From NCBI GenBank assembly GCA_013146195.2, contig CM028383.1, forward strand, positions 12,837,311-12,901,310: a DNA stretch of 64,000 nt, read 5' to 3'. The first letter of the stretch is position 1. Each line of letters opens with the position of its first letter. Under the pieces are notes generated by a model, which did no database searches, was not told the origin of the DNA, and saw nothing but the letters and a program-made list of their open reading frames with translations. Of the stretch, positions 13,201 to 24,200 are shown piece after piece. Both the position numbers and the translations under genes were made by a program. This stretch comes from Codonopsis lanceolata (Eukaryota; Streptophyta; Magnoliopsida; Asterales; Campanulaceae).

Positions 13201-14239
13201 CGTGATTTAGTTCAACTAACAAACAAATTTGATGTGAATGTTGATTAATTTCATCATTAGTACTTTTTTTATATCTGAATTTTTTAAACATGTACAAGTA
13301 ACTAAAAAATCAGAAATTATCAGGTTTCCATTTTTTTTACATGTAGCTAGATGTCTCAGAAAATTGGTCCTATCTCAATTTATAGATTTTTTTTAAAATA
13401 ATAACTTTAGTTATGATGAAATAGAGAACAAAATGTCAGATCTTGGTAATATTATTAATTGATTGTCTGTGAATTAGTTTTACTTCAAAGTGTGTGTACA
13501 TGATTTAGTTTCAAAATCGTTGTTTTATTTCATCTTTATTTTTCCTAGCCTGGATATTGATGTAAAGAAATTGATAAAAAAATTTGGTTTTGTTATCTCT
13601 CATGTTTCTACTATGCATATTTTTCTTAATATACTAAATAAGAAGACGAAGAGGTTTTGGAATCATTTATCCAATCAACCATAATAATGATATTTTCTAT
13701 TTTCATTTTCTAATACAAAAAGTAGCTTATATACAAATTAGAAGTGTTTCTAAATTTAAAAAAGTCACTTTTGACGGGAACTTTTAAAAACTTACTCCTC
13801 TCTTTTTATATATGTGTAGATTACTCTAGACATTTATTTCAAAAACCGGTAAATTCACCAAATTTATTCAAATTATGTTATTTCAATTCTATTCAAGGAT
13901 GTAAATATTATTTTATATACCGTTGAATGTTCAAAATTATACACCCATTGTGTTTTAATTACCAAATTATAAAATATATGCATGATCACAAAATATACTT
14001 AATGTGTTTTCATATTCAATAGATTCATTTTAAAGTCAATCTTAACAACCCTTCATATTAAAAGAGAGGTAACATGTTCAATGCATTTTTTCAATATTAG
14101 TTTTCCATAAAAAAATGTTTCAATTGCCAAAGCAAAAAATGCAACTAAACAAAATAATAATGTTGCCATTTTTGGAAAGTGAATTTTGGCGGAAACTTTC
14201 CAAAAATCGCATCTCTCTTTTTATATATGTATAGATAGA
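10226..14239 (-). mobile_element. second minus-strand Helitron, containing nested Helitron ends
   Basis: On the minus strand the 3' terminus is CGTGCAACGCACGGGTGCATCACTAG at 10226 (hairpin GTGCAACGCAC) and the 5' terminus is TCTATCTATACATATATAAAAAGAG at 14239. Flanking bases are A and T, and array repeat resumes at 14240 with ATGAAATACATCTC. Inside lie further termini of the same superfamily: a plus-strand 3' end at 11317-11320 (hairpin plus CTAG), minus 5' ends at about 11869 and 13820 (AAAAGAGAGGAGT..), and hairpins at about 11885 and 12137. The block is therefore a nest rather than one simple element. No Rep/helicase ORF was found. Confidence 0.55.
11317..11320 (+). mobile_element. 3' terminus of a plus-strand Helitron
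   Basis: ACACCGTGTCATAAGTATGG is followed by CTAG and T. The ~110 bp before it (CTTCATACATTGA..ATACTGACACCGTG) resemble the end at 58525. The 5' end of this copy was not found. Confidence 0.5.
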
Positions 14240-14700
14240 TATGAAATACATCTCTACTAGTACTCATATTACCATTAGAAGAGATGTTTCTTATATTGAT
14301 TATAAATTGTTGTTAGTTTTAAAAGTTATTAGAAGTTTTTTTTATCTTAATAATAATATAATAAATTACCATCTCTCTTTAATAATATTATTAAGATTTA
14401 ATAATATTACCATTATAAATATTATTTAAGAGTTAAGTAGTCAACCAATGCTAATATAATAATATTATCTCGCATTTGTTGAAAAATGATGTTGGTAGTA
14501 AAAGTCTTTCTAGATAAGATTTATATTATTATTAACAATAGAAGAGATTAATAGTAAATGATTAATATCAAAATATTATAGTAACTATTATTAATTATTA
14601 TTTTTAACAAAATGACTAGAAAATAAAAAGTTTCAAGTCAAGTGATGTAGAGGTTTGATGATTTAATAATATCAAAAGTTGGATGAGGTGACATAACCAT
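14240..14700. repeat. degenerate ~75-bp repeat array, part 3
   Basis: Continuation of the array cut at 10225, with GAAATACATCTC, AATAATATTA and GTAAAAGTCTTTC motifs. Text similar to 7480-7560 (AGTTTCAAGTCAAGTGATGTAGAGG) also recurs here. Confidence 0.55.
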
Positions 14701-14714
14701 AATGCTCCACACTA

Positions 14715-14718
<4 letters not shown>

Positions 14719-14748
<30 letters not shown>
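14719..14748. repeat. (AT)n microsatellite
   Basis: About fifteen TA dinucleotides. Confidence 0.9.
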
Positions 14749-14750
<2 letters not shown>

Positions 14751-14961
14751 ACATCTTGTTTAAATCTCTCTAATAATTTTTGAAAAATATAATTATAAAT
14801 ATTTTGTTAAACTATAAATAAAGTACAAAGGTAAAATAACATGATGACATTAAAATTCTTTTAAATAAATAGCAGTTTTAGATGAATGTAAATTATTTGT
14901 AGGCATTAATGTATTTTTTTTGGTAGATTACAAGTATGTTTACACATCTGATTTTTTTAAA

Positions 14962-15132
14962 GGGCAATGCTAGAGTCACTCTCATTTTGTATCAAAATAT
15001 GAGTACTCTATGATGTGACATAATCTCATTGGTTGAACATTTTGTGGGTCCCAGGACCCCAACCATGAGAATGTGACACATCACAGAGTACTCATATTTT
15101 GATGCAAAATGAGAGTGACCCAAATATTACCC
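14962..15132. mobile_element. 171-bp MITE with 8-bp target duplication
   Basis: GGGCAATGCTAGAGTCACTCTCATTTTG at the left is inverted at the right as CAAAATGAGAGTGACCCAAATATTACCC, and the next ~20 bp (AAAATATGAGTACTCT) also pair. Both sides carry TTTTTAAA, an 8-bp duplication as in hAT-type MITEs. The GCAATGCTAG terminus recurs at 19012. Confidence 0.75.
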
Positions 15133-16494
15133 TTTTTAAAACATATTTATAGAAAGATATACCACTGTTTCGAAAGCCGGTTTATTTGGAGTATCACCAT
15201 TGTATGCATTTTTTATCTTCTTAATCTTTTGTTCTTAAATAAGAAGAGAAGAGAACCAATAGTAAAATTATTCTTAAAAGGCCAATTAGGAGAGATATAG
15301 AGAAATCTTCTTAAATAAAAAAAGGAAGGAAAAGGAAGAGAGGGGGGAAAGGAGGTGGTGTGGTGCACCGCTCACCTAAAGCGGGCGCATGCATCACACG
15401 CGTTGGTGGGAAGGTGATATTTGTGGGTTTCACATTTTGTTTTCACCAGTTTTAATTTGATTTTTTTTTTGTAAAATTATGCATGTGACCGTTGAGGGGG
15501 GAAAATCAAATTTTTTTTTTAAAGTTGACCGTTGGGGGGTGTGGGGAAATGATTTTTTAAACTTTTTTTCTTCTTTCTTATAAATATATCACCTCAACTT
15601 TCTTCTTTTTATCTGCAACTTCTTCATTCTCTGAACTATTACTTTATTATCTCTTCTACTAATTAAATTATATAATTTATGAGTAATTTATTATTTATAT
15701 ATTATTAATTTCTTTATTTATAAATTAAAATTTATTTATTTATACAAAATATTTAAAAATGAAAATATATTAAATAAATTTAAATAAATGTTTTGTTTGA
15801 GAAGTATAAAAATAAAATTGAAGTATAAAGTTAATGAGATGACAGTGAAACCAATGACAAAAACTTGTGTATGACGATCTTACGGATCCTAAATCCGTAA
15901 GATGAACCCCAAAAATAATAACAAAAAGGTTGATGAAACGGGTAACTCATCAACAAAGATCATGAGTTACCCAATAATAAAATCATGTCAAAAAGTAAGT
16001 GAAAATTGACTAAAAATGAACAAATGAGACTGAAACCCGTGGATCGACCCGGATCCGACAACATATCACACAGGTCATCCAAAATGAGGGATGTCACGTG
16101 TCAACTTGGTAAAGGTGACAACACATTAATGAAAACTTTCTCATTTTGCTCTGGTGTCCTTGCATTTTCAAAGTTTGCTGTCTAAATTCTTATTTTTCCT
16201 ACGCCTTGCACCTTTATCCTCTGTTAGCTCCGTTAGCCTTATTTACTTTGGAATATTTGATGGACCTTAACGGATTTAGATGAAACACTAAGTGACTTAT
16301 TTTAAAGGCAAATGTGACATCTTTAATACTAAAATTAAAATGTGACACATTTTGAGATCAAAAGTGACTCTTTTTATATGAAAAAAAATAATTTTCATTA
16401 AAATGCAAAGTAACACTCTTAATACTAAAACGTGATATATTTAATACTAAAACGTGATACTTTAAAACTAACAGTGATAATTTTAAATGGGGTA
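15133..16494. other. G-rich and TIR-element remnants, no gene
   Basis: 15340-15560 is unusually G-rich on the plus strand (GAGGGGGGAAAGGAGG, GACCGTTGGGGGG) and is followed by a TATAAATATA box at about 15580 and a CT-rich stretch, like a promoter. No ORF follows, so it may be the 5' end of a decayed transposon. 15863-15920 matches the left terminal repeat of the element at 46386. 16300-16490 carries GTGACA/TTTAATACTAAAA minisatellite units as at 46690-47000. Confidence 0.5.
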
Positions 16495-17402
16495 TCTATT
16501 ATACAATATAGCTCAGTCTTATAAATAACGACTAAGATTGATTATTTTACTTTATATCAAACGACTGAGATTGATTATTTTACTTTATATCAAGCGGCTG
16601 AGATTGCATATTTATACTTATATCAAACGGCTGTAATTTATTCCGCCTGGCACATATATTTCCTCTGAATCAGGACTGTCAAGAAGATTCCTAATCTAAT
16701 CTAAACTGTTTTTATCTCATTTATAAATCTCATCTAAACTGTTTTTATCTCATATAACTGATTTTAAATAGGTCTCTATTTAATTTACGACTTATTATTA
16801 TTTTACATTTACTCTTTTACTGAGATTTTACAGTTTTACAGTTAATATTTTACGTTTTTATAGTTTTACAGTTTTATGATTGCAAAAGTTTGTATTTGTA
16901 TTTTTTTTCTTTTTAATTGTTATCGTAATTAACTTAATCAATTAAATTTTTTTCCGACTCGTAATTTCATATACAAATTTTAAAAAATAAAAAAAAAACG
17001 TAAGTTTTGTAATTTGAATTTTTTAAACTGTTATCGTAATTAACTTAAGCAATTTAATCTTTGTCCGACCCATTTTGTCCGGCCGCAATTTCGTATACAA
17101 ACTTTTAATTAATCCCTCTGTTCCGGACAAAGAGGACCCGTTTGAAAGTCAATTTTTTAAAGAAAATAATATTTTTAGTAGTTCATTTCCACAGTATATT
17201 TTTGTCGGCCCGTTTTGTCCCGTCGCAATTTCTTATACAAATTTTTAATTAATCCCTCTGTTCCAGGCAAAGAGGCCCCGTTTGAAAGTCAATTTTTTTT
17301 AAGAAAATAATATTATTAGTAGTTCATTTCCACAGTATCTGCTTCATTTATTGATAAATTTTCAAATTGACGCCGTGCCATCGTCACGGGCAAGAGTACT
17401 AA
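16495..17402 (+). mobile_element. Helitron
   Basis: It begins TCTATTATACAATATAG after an A and ends GCCGTGCCATCGTCACGGGC..GTACTAA before a T. The hairpin is CCGTG-CCATCGT-CACGG and the terminus is CTAA. An internal ~115-bp segment is duplicated (around 17090-17200 and 17205-17340, both with GTCCGGCCGCAATTTC-like text and CCCTCTGTTCC). The insertion splits the minisatellite block, which continues at 17403-17650. Confidence 0.65.
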
Positions 17403-17917
17403 TACTTAATACAACACCTATAATGGAAAGCAGTACTTTCCAAAGCAAAAGCAATACATTTAAGAACAAAAGTAATATATTTAAGGCTAAAAAGTAATAC
17501 CACATTTAAGACTAAAAAGTAACATCTTTTGAAGAAAAAAAATGATAATTTTTATTAAAAAACTCAATGTGACTTATTTTATATTGAAAAGTGACACAAT
17601 TAATACTAAAAAATAATACTTTTATTATTAATACTAAAAAGTGACATTTTTTATTTATATACGTGAGAGGTGATATTGTAATTTTTAAAAGTCGAGGGAT
17701 TATACTAAGATTACTGAATTTTGATCTCTTTAACATGGATAAATCCATTATAGGGATTAAGATTCGTAAAAAAGAGCCCTACTCGAGACCTTGTTAAGAA
17801 GATTATAAATGAGAATATAAATTCTTTAATAGAATGTAGAGAAAAATATGTTGGGGCATCGCGTCGTATCGGTGAGACTGGCTAAAAAGATGCGACCAGG
17901 AGAGGATGGATTGCTCT
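17403..17917. repeat. minisatellite continuation: AATACTAAAAAGTGACA-type units
   Basis: Diverged ~20-bp units (TTTAAGACTAAAAAGTAACA, TTAATACTAAAAAGTGACA) continue the block interrupted by the Helitron. The rest up to the GCP1 leader shows no gene. Confidence 0.55.
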
Positions 17918-17999
17918 TCACAGAAAATGGCGTGTGGTGAGCACCCCTGGTAATAGGTTGTCACAGAAAATGGCGTGTGGTGAGCACCCCTGGTAATAA
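17918..17999. repeat. 43-bp tandem duplication upstream of GCP1
   Basis: TCACAGAAAATGGCGTGTGG..CCCCTGGTAATA occurs twice, at 17918-17960 and 17961-17999, with no mismatch over the shared ~38 bp. It lies about 110-190 bp upstream of the first candidate ATG, so it is in the promoter or 5' leader. Confidence 0.8.
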
Positions 18000-18060
18000 A
18001 CCTATGAGCAGGACCAATTAATCCGTACGTAATTGGCACCCTGAGGCCTGATCCCTTACT

Positions 18061-18087
18061 CCCCTGCTCTCTCTCTCTCTCTCTCTC
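18061..18087. repeat. (CT)n tract in the GCP1 leader
   Basis: About ten CT dinucleotides just upstream of the 18106 ATG, probably in the 5' UTR. Confidence 0.8.
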
Positions 18088-18105
18088 CCCGAGCACTACT
18101 CGAAA

Positions 18106-18263
18106 ATGGCGACCTTGGTTCCAACTATTACTTCAACAATTTCCCTCCTAAGCCTCCTTCCAAAATCATCGCCACATCACCGTAAAGTCATCAACAGTTT
18201 TAAATTTTACACCCACAACACTATCCGTCACCACCCTTTTGTACCCGGTTCCCATTCAAATCC
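18106..18263 (+). other. out-of-frame transit-peptide-like segment upstream of GCP1
   Basis: An ATG at 18106 opens MATLVPTITSTISLLSLLPK..., rich in Ser, Thr, His and Lys/Arg with no acidic residue for over 50 residues, as in mitochondrial presequences. Its frame is offset from the ETSCDDT frame and stops at 18337-18339 inside exon 1. The catalytic frame has a stop at 18201-18203, so it cannot extend upstream. Either a 1-nt loss (or 2-nt gain) separated presequence from enzyme, or this is an overlapping upstream ORF and translation starts at 18264. Confidence 0.6.
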
Positions 18264-21200
18264 ATGTCTTCCTCAAAATTCCATTCCCACAATGCAATTC
18301 CGTCCGCCGGCGGTGATGAATTGGTCGTTTTGGGCATAGAGACTAGCTGTGACGACACTGCGGCAGCTGTTGTAAGTCACATAGTTAGTGGGTGCGTGTT
18401 GTTTTTATTTTCCCTTTATTATTATCAATTAAAATGGGATCCTTTTTGGGTTTAATTTTGAATTTAGGTTCGAAGCAATGGTGAAATACTCAGTCAAGTT
18501 GTATCTTCTCAGGTAATATAACTGATGTTTATATGTTAGCTACGAGTTGGAAGGAAAGGGCATTTTTTGTGATGCATTGTGGGTTTTGAATAGTTAATTG
18601 TTTTACTGTTGCCGTGGGATTTTGCTCTCTAATTTCCTGTCGTTATTCTCTATTATAAAAATACTAGCACCTACTCCGTATTTACAGAACGGTTCTGCAT
18701 TGGACATTCCCCAACGTTCCGATGGAAAAGAAAAGGATAGATTCTTAACAAGTGCCCTGGTGTGCCGAGCACCCAGCGTGAGACCCAAAAATTGGTTATT
18801 CTTGGGGAAGTAATTGATAATCACACTACATTTATAAACATTACTTGGTTGGTTGAGAAGCATTGTAATCTTAGAGGGCGATAGCTCTTTATTTCTTTAT
18901 ACTAATCAATTTGGCTAGCAGACTGCATCGTTTAGCGACTTTTTAGCTTCGTTCACATTTATACAAAAGACTTTCGGCACTCCGAAAAGTGCTTGGATGT
19001 ACTTTTGTAAAGAGCAATGCTAGTTAGCCCAAAATAATCATCCCAACTTTGATTACTATGTGATGACACTAATGGTTATATAGTGAATCCCACGGTAAGT
19101 GGTTTGGTGTGTGACCAATCACACGATAACATATTAGTTGGGATTCAATATTGGGATGTTTGTTTTAGTGATACGGTGTCAAAATCTGAACACCGCCAAT
19201 CTGCTTCAGCTTTCTGGACAGCCCAAAAAAACTGAACCAACTTCTCCCAAAATCTGTTTGTTTTTCTTTTCTTTTTAATGAACTAGGCTGTCCCAAAATA
19301 AAACCCCAAAACTCCCTACTAATCTGTTTATAAACTAGTCAAATATTCCCAGCTTTTGGTCTGCCCAAGCCGCCCAAATAATCCTCCAAATTCAGCCACG
19401 AAGACTGCTCAAAAACCCTCGCTAAAAACAGCCCTTAATCTAGCCTTGTCACACCAATTTCGAACAGCCTGTAAACTGCCTAAACTGCTCGACTAGGCTG
19501 CCCAAACACGTCTCCAAAACAGCCCCGCAACAGCCCCTCGCTACACTCACAATAACAACACAATTAAAGAACGGATAGGCGGACTCACCGGTCGAACTTC
19601 ACTCGCTCGACGTAAAGAAATCCGACGGACAATCAATCTCTGCTTCACTCACCTAGAATGGATTGAACCGATTTTTAAAACAAGAACATGACTTGTTCTT
19701 GGAAGAGTTTTTCAAACCAAAACGCAATCTGCCGTGATATTAGAAAGAATTGCCTTAAAAAGGCTTACAACTTAATCCTAAGTTTAAATGGAAAGAAATT
19801 CTAAAACTTGGAAGCAAAAAAACTAATTCCTAACTAAAACAAACTTCCTAAACAAACTTTTAAAATAACTAGGGAAAGGGAATCCTACCTTACTGGAACG
19901 AAAACATATCTAGAGTCCTTTAAGGACTTTAATTTTATAAAGCAAGTAAAACAAAAACTAACTACTAACAATTTCCCTAAGCTAGTCGACTTCTCCTCCC
20001 TTTACCTTTCCTGCCGAGCCGTGCTTCTTGCCCAAGTCATGCAGTCCAAACTTGCCTAGTCCGAGACCAACCCAAGTAGGAAGCTTCCCTGTAACATTAC
20101 CTTTGTCACGCTCCCTTAACCCGTTAATCATCCAGCCCCTTGTACATTCACAACTGTCTCGCTCCCCTCGGTGCACCGTGGCATAAAGAGCCTCCCAACA
20201 CCTCTTAGCACGTCTTGACCCAACGTTTCCTTTGCATGTATGATTTTAATTTGGATCGACCTCGTCGTTAGACCAACCTCTAAATATTTCGCATCAAACC
20301 CCCCTTCGTAAAGAAGGGTTGACCTCAACCCTTGGACTATCCCCATGTTCTCGTATGGATCAAATATGTCTGAAAACCCCGACTTCTCATGTGGTGCACT
20401 GAATTGTCTTCTCACCCTACTACTCTCTTCCCACCTCGAGTCTCCTTCGCAGCCTTTTGTAACCAATTCAAAACCCAACATGTGAGCCTTCGATCTTGCT
20501 TTTCCCAGCAACTCTTCAGTCTCCCAGCCTGTTTTCTTGACCATCATGATGACCCTTAGAACTGTCACCCACACCTCGGCTTCTTCACTGGTTAATATTT
20601 TTAGCTGCCTTGGGTTCAACCCGAACTCTTCATACGAAAATTCTCCCACGTTGGTGTCCCCTCTGATCATTACAGCCCCATCCTCTTGGACCTTCTTCCA
20701 GGTAGGTAGTCCCCTTTTTCGCATACAGGTTCCTTCCATGCAACAGTGCGCTGCCCAACCCTTCTTTTTTTGATGCTGCCGTCTTGATTCTAAACTTCTT
20801 TCCATTCTTTGTTAAAGCATATGTGTTCTCCCTACCATCATGGATCACACAACGGTCGAATTGCCAAGGGCGACCTAATAGAATGTGGCACACATCCATA
20901 GGTACTACGTCATATAAATTTTCGTCCTCATAGTTTCCCATGGAGAACGTGATTAACGCTTGCCTATCAACCTTGACCTCCGCTTTGTTGTCGAGCCAAT
21001 GTATCTTATACGGTTGAGGGTGACTTAAGGTAGGAACTCTCAATTTCTCGATAAGCACCGTAGAGACTGTGTTTGTACAACTCCCCCCGTCCATGATTAG
21101 TGTACAAACCTTTCCTTGAACTAAGCATTTGGAGTGAAAAATCTGCTCCCGAGTTCCCTCTTCCGTGCCCGCGGGTTTCGCATGTAACGACCTACTTAGA

Positions 21201-24200
21201 ACCAACAAACTGCCATGCACTTCTTTGCATTCTTCAACTTCTTCCTTTACAGCCTTGTTTTCGATTTTCTTAAGGCCTTCTTCTATCTCTTGGATTTCAT
21301 GCATCGTCATTACCGCCTTGTCGAGCACTCGGACCGGTAATGGCCATATCCTTGACATTTAAAACACTTGATGGAGTCTTTGTTTCTCATAACTTTCTTA
21401 CCTTCACTCTTCTCTTCAACGCTGCTCTTCTCAACCTTGGTAGTTTGTTCTTCCATTTTTTGCATTTGGAGTACTTGGAGAACCTATGAGATTAACGGAC
21501 CCTTTGGTGGCCGAGGTTTTGACCCCCTTCCTTTTCTTGAGTTGTCTCTCACGCTTCGTAGCTAATTTGCACATCTCTTCAAAAGTAAAACATGGTTGGA
21601 GCTCTACCATGTTAGCCACTTCGGAATCGAGTCCACTCAAGAACCTGGCATTCTTCTGCTCAACCTTCTCTTGCACGTCACACACAATCGAGACCTTTTC
21701 AAACTCTTCGATATACTCGCTCACCGATGACTCTCCTTGCTTAAGTTGATGGAGTATAACAAAGTTATCTTGGAGGTAGGTACTTGGCAAGAACCTACGA
21801 TCAAGGTACTTCTTAAGCTTGTCCCACGACTCGATCTTTTCCTTCCCTTCACGCCTTCGTTGAGTCTTTAAGTTGTCAAACCAAATCGAAGCATATTTAG
21901 TAAGTTTGAGAATGGCTACCTTAAACTTTTTGCGGTCACTATACTCCTTGTATTCAAAGATCCTCTCTGCTCTTCGTACCCAGTCCAGATATTTCTCTGT
22001 ATCCATGGTTCCTTCAAACTCGGGGATGTCGAGTTTTAGGCCACGATCATCATCGTCTTTGCCTCTCCTTGGCTGAATCCATGCTCTAGCCTCCCACCCT
22101 TCGTCTGAACCGTCATCTTCCTCTACTGCTAGTGGTGGAGGTTGAATGGCTATTCGAAGATCTTCAACAATCTGCCTTAGTTCGCGTAGTTCACGGTCCC
22201 TCCTTAAATTGTGGGCTTCTTCCAACGTGCGTCCAGCCGGACATCCACCACCTTCTGCCATGATCGTCTTACGAATAAGTATTCGTAAAAACCGTGCTCT
22301 GATACCACTTGATATGGTGTCAAAATCTGAACATCGCCAATCTGCTTCAGCTTTCCGGACAGCCCAAAAAAACTGAACCAACTTCTCCCAAAATCTGTTT
22401 GTTTTTCTTTTCTTTTTAATGAACTAGGCTGTCCCAAAATAAAACCCCAAAACTCCTACTAATCTGTTTATAAACTAGTCAAATATTCCCAGCTTTTGGT
22501 CTGCCCAAGCCGCCCAAATAATCCTCCAAATCAGCCACGAAGATTGCTCAAAAACCCTTGCTAAAAACAGCCCTTAATCTAGCCTTGTCACACCAATTTC
22601 GAACAGCCTGTAAACTGCCTAAACTGCTCGACTAGGCTGCCCAAACACGTCTCCAAAACAGCCCCGCAACAGCCCCTCGCTACACGCACAATAACAACAC
22701 AATTAAAGAACGGATAGGCGGACTCACCGGTCGAACTTCACTCGCTCGACGTAAAGAAATCCGACGGACAATCAATCTCGGCTTCACTCACCTAGAATGG
22801 ATTGAACCGATTTTTAAAACAAGAACGTGACTTGTTCTTGGAAGAGTTTTTCAAACCAAAACACAATCTGCCGTGATATTAGAAAGAATTGCCTTAAAAA
22901 GGCTTACAACTTAATCCTAAGTTTAAATGGAAAGAAACTCTAAAACTTGGAAGCAAAGAAACTAATTCCCAACTAAAACAAACTTCCTAAACAAACTTTT
23001 AAAATAACTAGGGAAAGGGAATCCTACCTTACTGGAACGAAAACATATCTAGAGTCCTTTAAGGACTTTAATTTTATAAAGCAAGTAAAACAAAAACTAA
23101 CTACTAACAATTTCCCTAAGCTAGTCGACTTCTCCTCCCTTTACCTTTCCTGCCGAGCCGTGCTTCTTGCCCAAGTCATGCAGTCCAAACTTGCCTAATC
23201 CGAGACCAACCCAAGTAGGAAGCTTCCCCGTAACATTACCTTTGTCACGCTCCCTTAACCCGTTAATCATCCAGCCCCTTGTACGTTCACAACTGTCTCG
23301 CTCCCCTCCGTGCACCGTGGCATAACGAGCCTCCCAACACCTCTTAGCACGTCTTGACCCAATGTTTCCTTTGCATGTATGATTTTAATTTGGATCGACC
23401 TCGTCATTAGACCAACCTCTAAATATTTCGCATCATTTAGGCAATTTATATTTTGGATACTGCCGCTCCTAATTGTTCCAACGGTATGTGGTTGGAACAT
23501 GGTATGTATTTTAGAGATATATACGTGTTGATGGAGGTGCACTGAATAAAGTTGCTGAGGTTGATTGAGTGCTCAGCTACTAGTGAAATTAAAATAAGTT
23601 CTTTTGTTAAAGGTTCATCAGACATAATTTGAGAAGTTAGAAGAGAGGATTAATATCAGCAGGATAATTTCTCATATGCATCAATGATCAATGCTTGATA
23701 AAAAGCAAAAGAAGACTTCTCCTGGGAATTGGGGAAAATGTTGTGGGCCATCTTTCAGTAGAGGCTTTGGTGCTGGAGTGATAAAGAAAGGATCCCTTGA
23801 AAAACCTAAGTAATTGGATTTAGTAGGCGTTATAAAGTATCCATAGAGAAATGTATTTTGCTACAGTAAATTGTAATCTTTCTGTCAATGTCATTATGAT
23901 TTGATTCTGATCATCATCGTGTATTATGATATTTGAGAATTAAGTACAAGCACTTTGTTGCCTTGAAACAATTGGATAACATTATGCTTGTCAGCTTGTT
24001 TATAATTAGCATCCAGAAGAAGTACGAATGAATTTCTTTTGCTTATGCTATATGCATTCCCCTAATTCAACAATTTCACTTCATCAAGGCAGATCTGCTT
24101 GCTCGATATGGAGGAGTGTCTCCAAAAATGGCGGAAGAAGCACACTCACAAGTGATTGATCAGGTATTACTTTTACAAGGAATGGACCATTTTGTTTCAA

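Larger units (their letters stand above)
19169..23435 (-). mobile_element. full-length gag-pro LTR retrotransposon lacking RT and integrase, in GCP1 intron 2
   Basis: Two LTRs of about 1.13 kb (19169-20296 and 22310-23435) start TGATA and end GCATCA, and flank a 2.0-kb interior. TTTAG stands on both sides (19164-19168, 23436-23440), a perfect 5-bp target duplication. On the minus strand the initiator-tRNA-Met primer site TGGTATCAGAGC follows the upstream LTR after 2 bases, and a GAAGGGGGGTT polypurine tract precedes the downstream LTR. The interior holds gag, a CCHC knuckle and a retropepsin, but no reverse transcriptase, RNase H or integrase. By eye the LTRs differ by about 19 substitutions and 2 one-base indels (~98% identity). 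It lies antisense to GCP1. Sequence relatedness suggests Ty3. Confidence 0.92.

Noticed and set aside
15340..15620. promoter of a host gene (G-rich block, TATAAATATA, CT-rich stretch)
   Set aside because: No ORF or spliceable exon follows within 2 kb; more likely the end of a decayed transposon.
18598..18863. overlapping ORFs on both strands in GCP1 intron 2
   Set aside because: Short, no domains, intronic; chance open frames.
20128..20805. 225-codon minus-strand ORF as an RT or integrase gene
   Set aside because: It lies across the interior/LTR junction and shows no RT, RNase H or integrase motif; part of it is LTR sequence.
23121..23542. minus-strand ORFs resembling those at 19982-20805
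   Set aside because: They are the second LTR read in the same frame, not independent genes.
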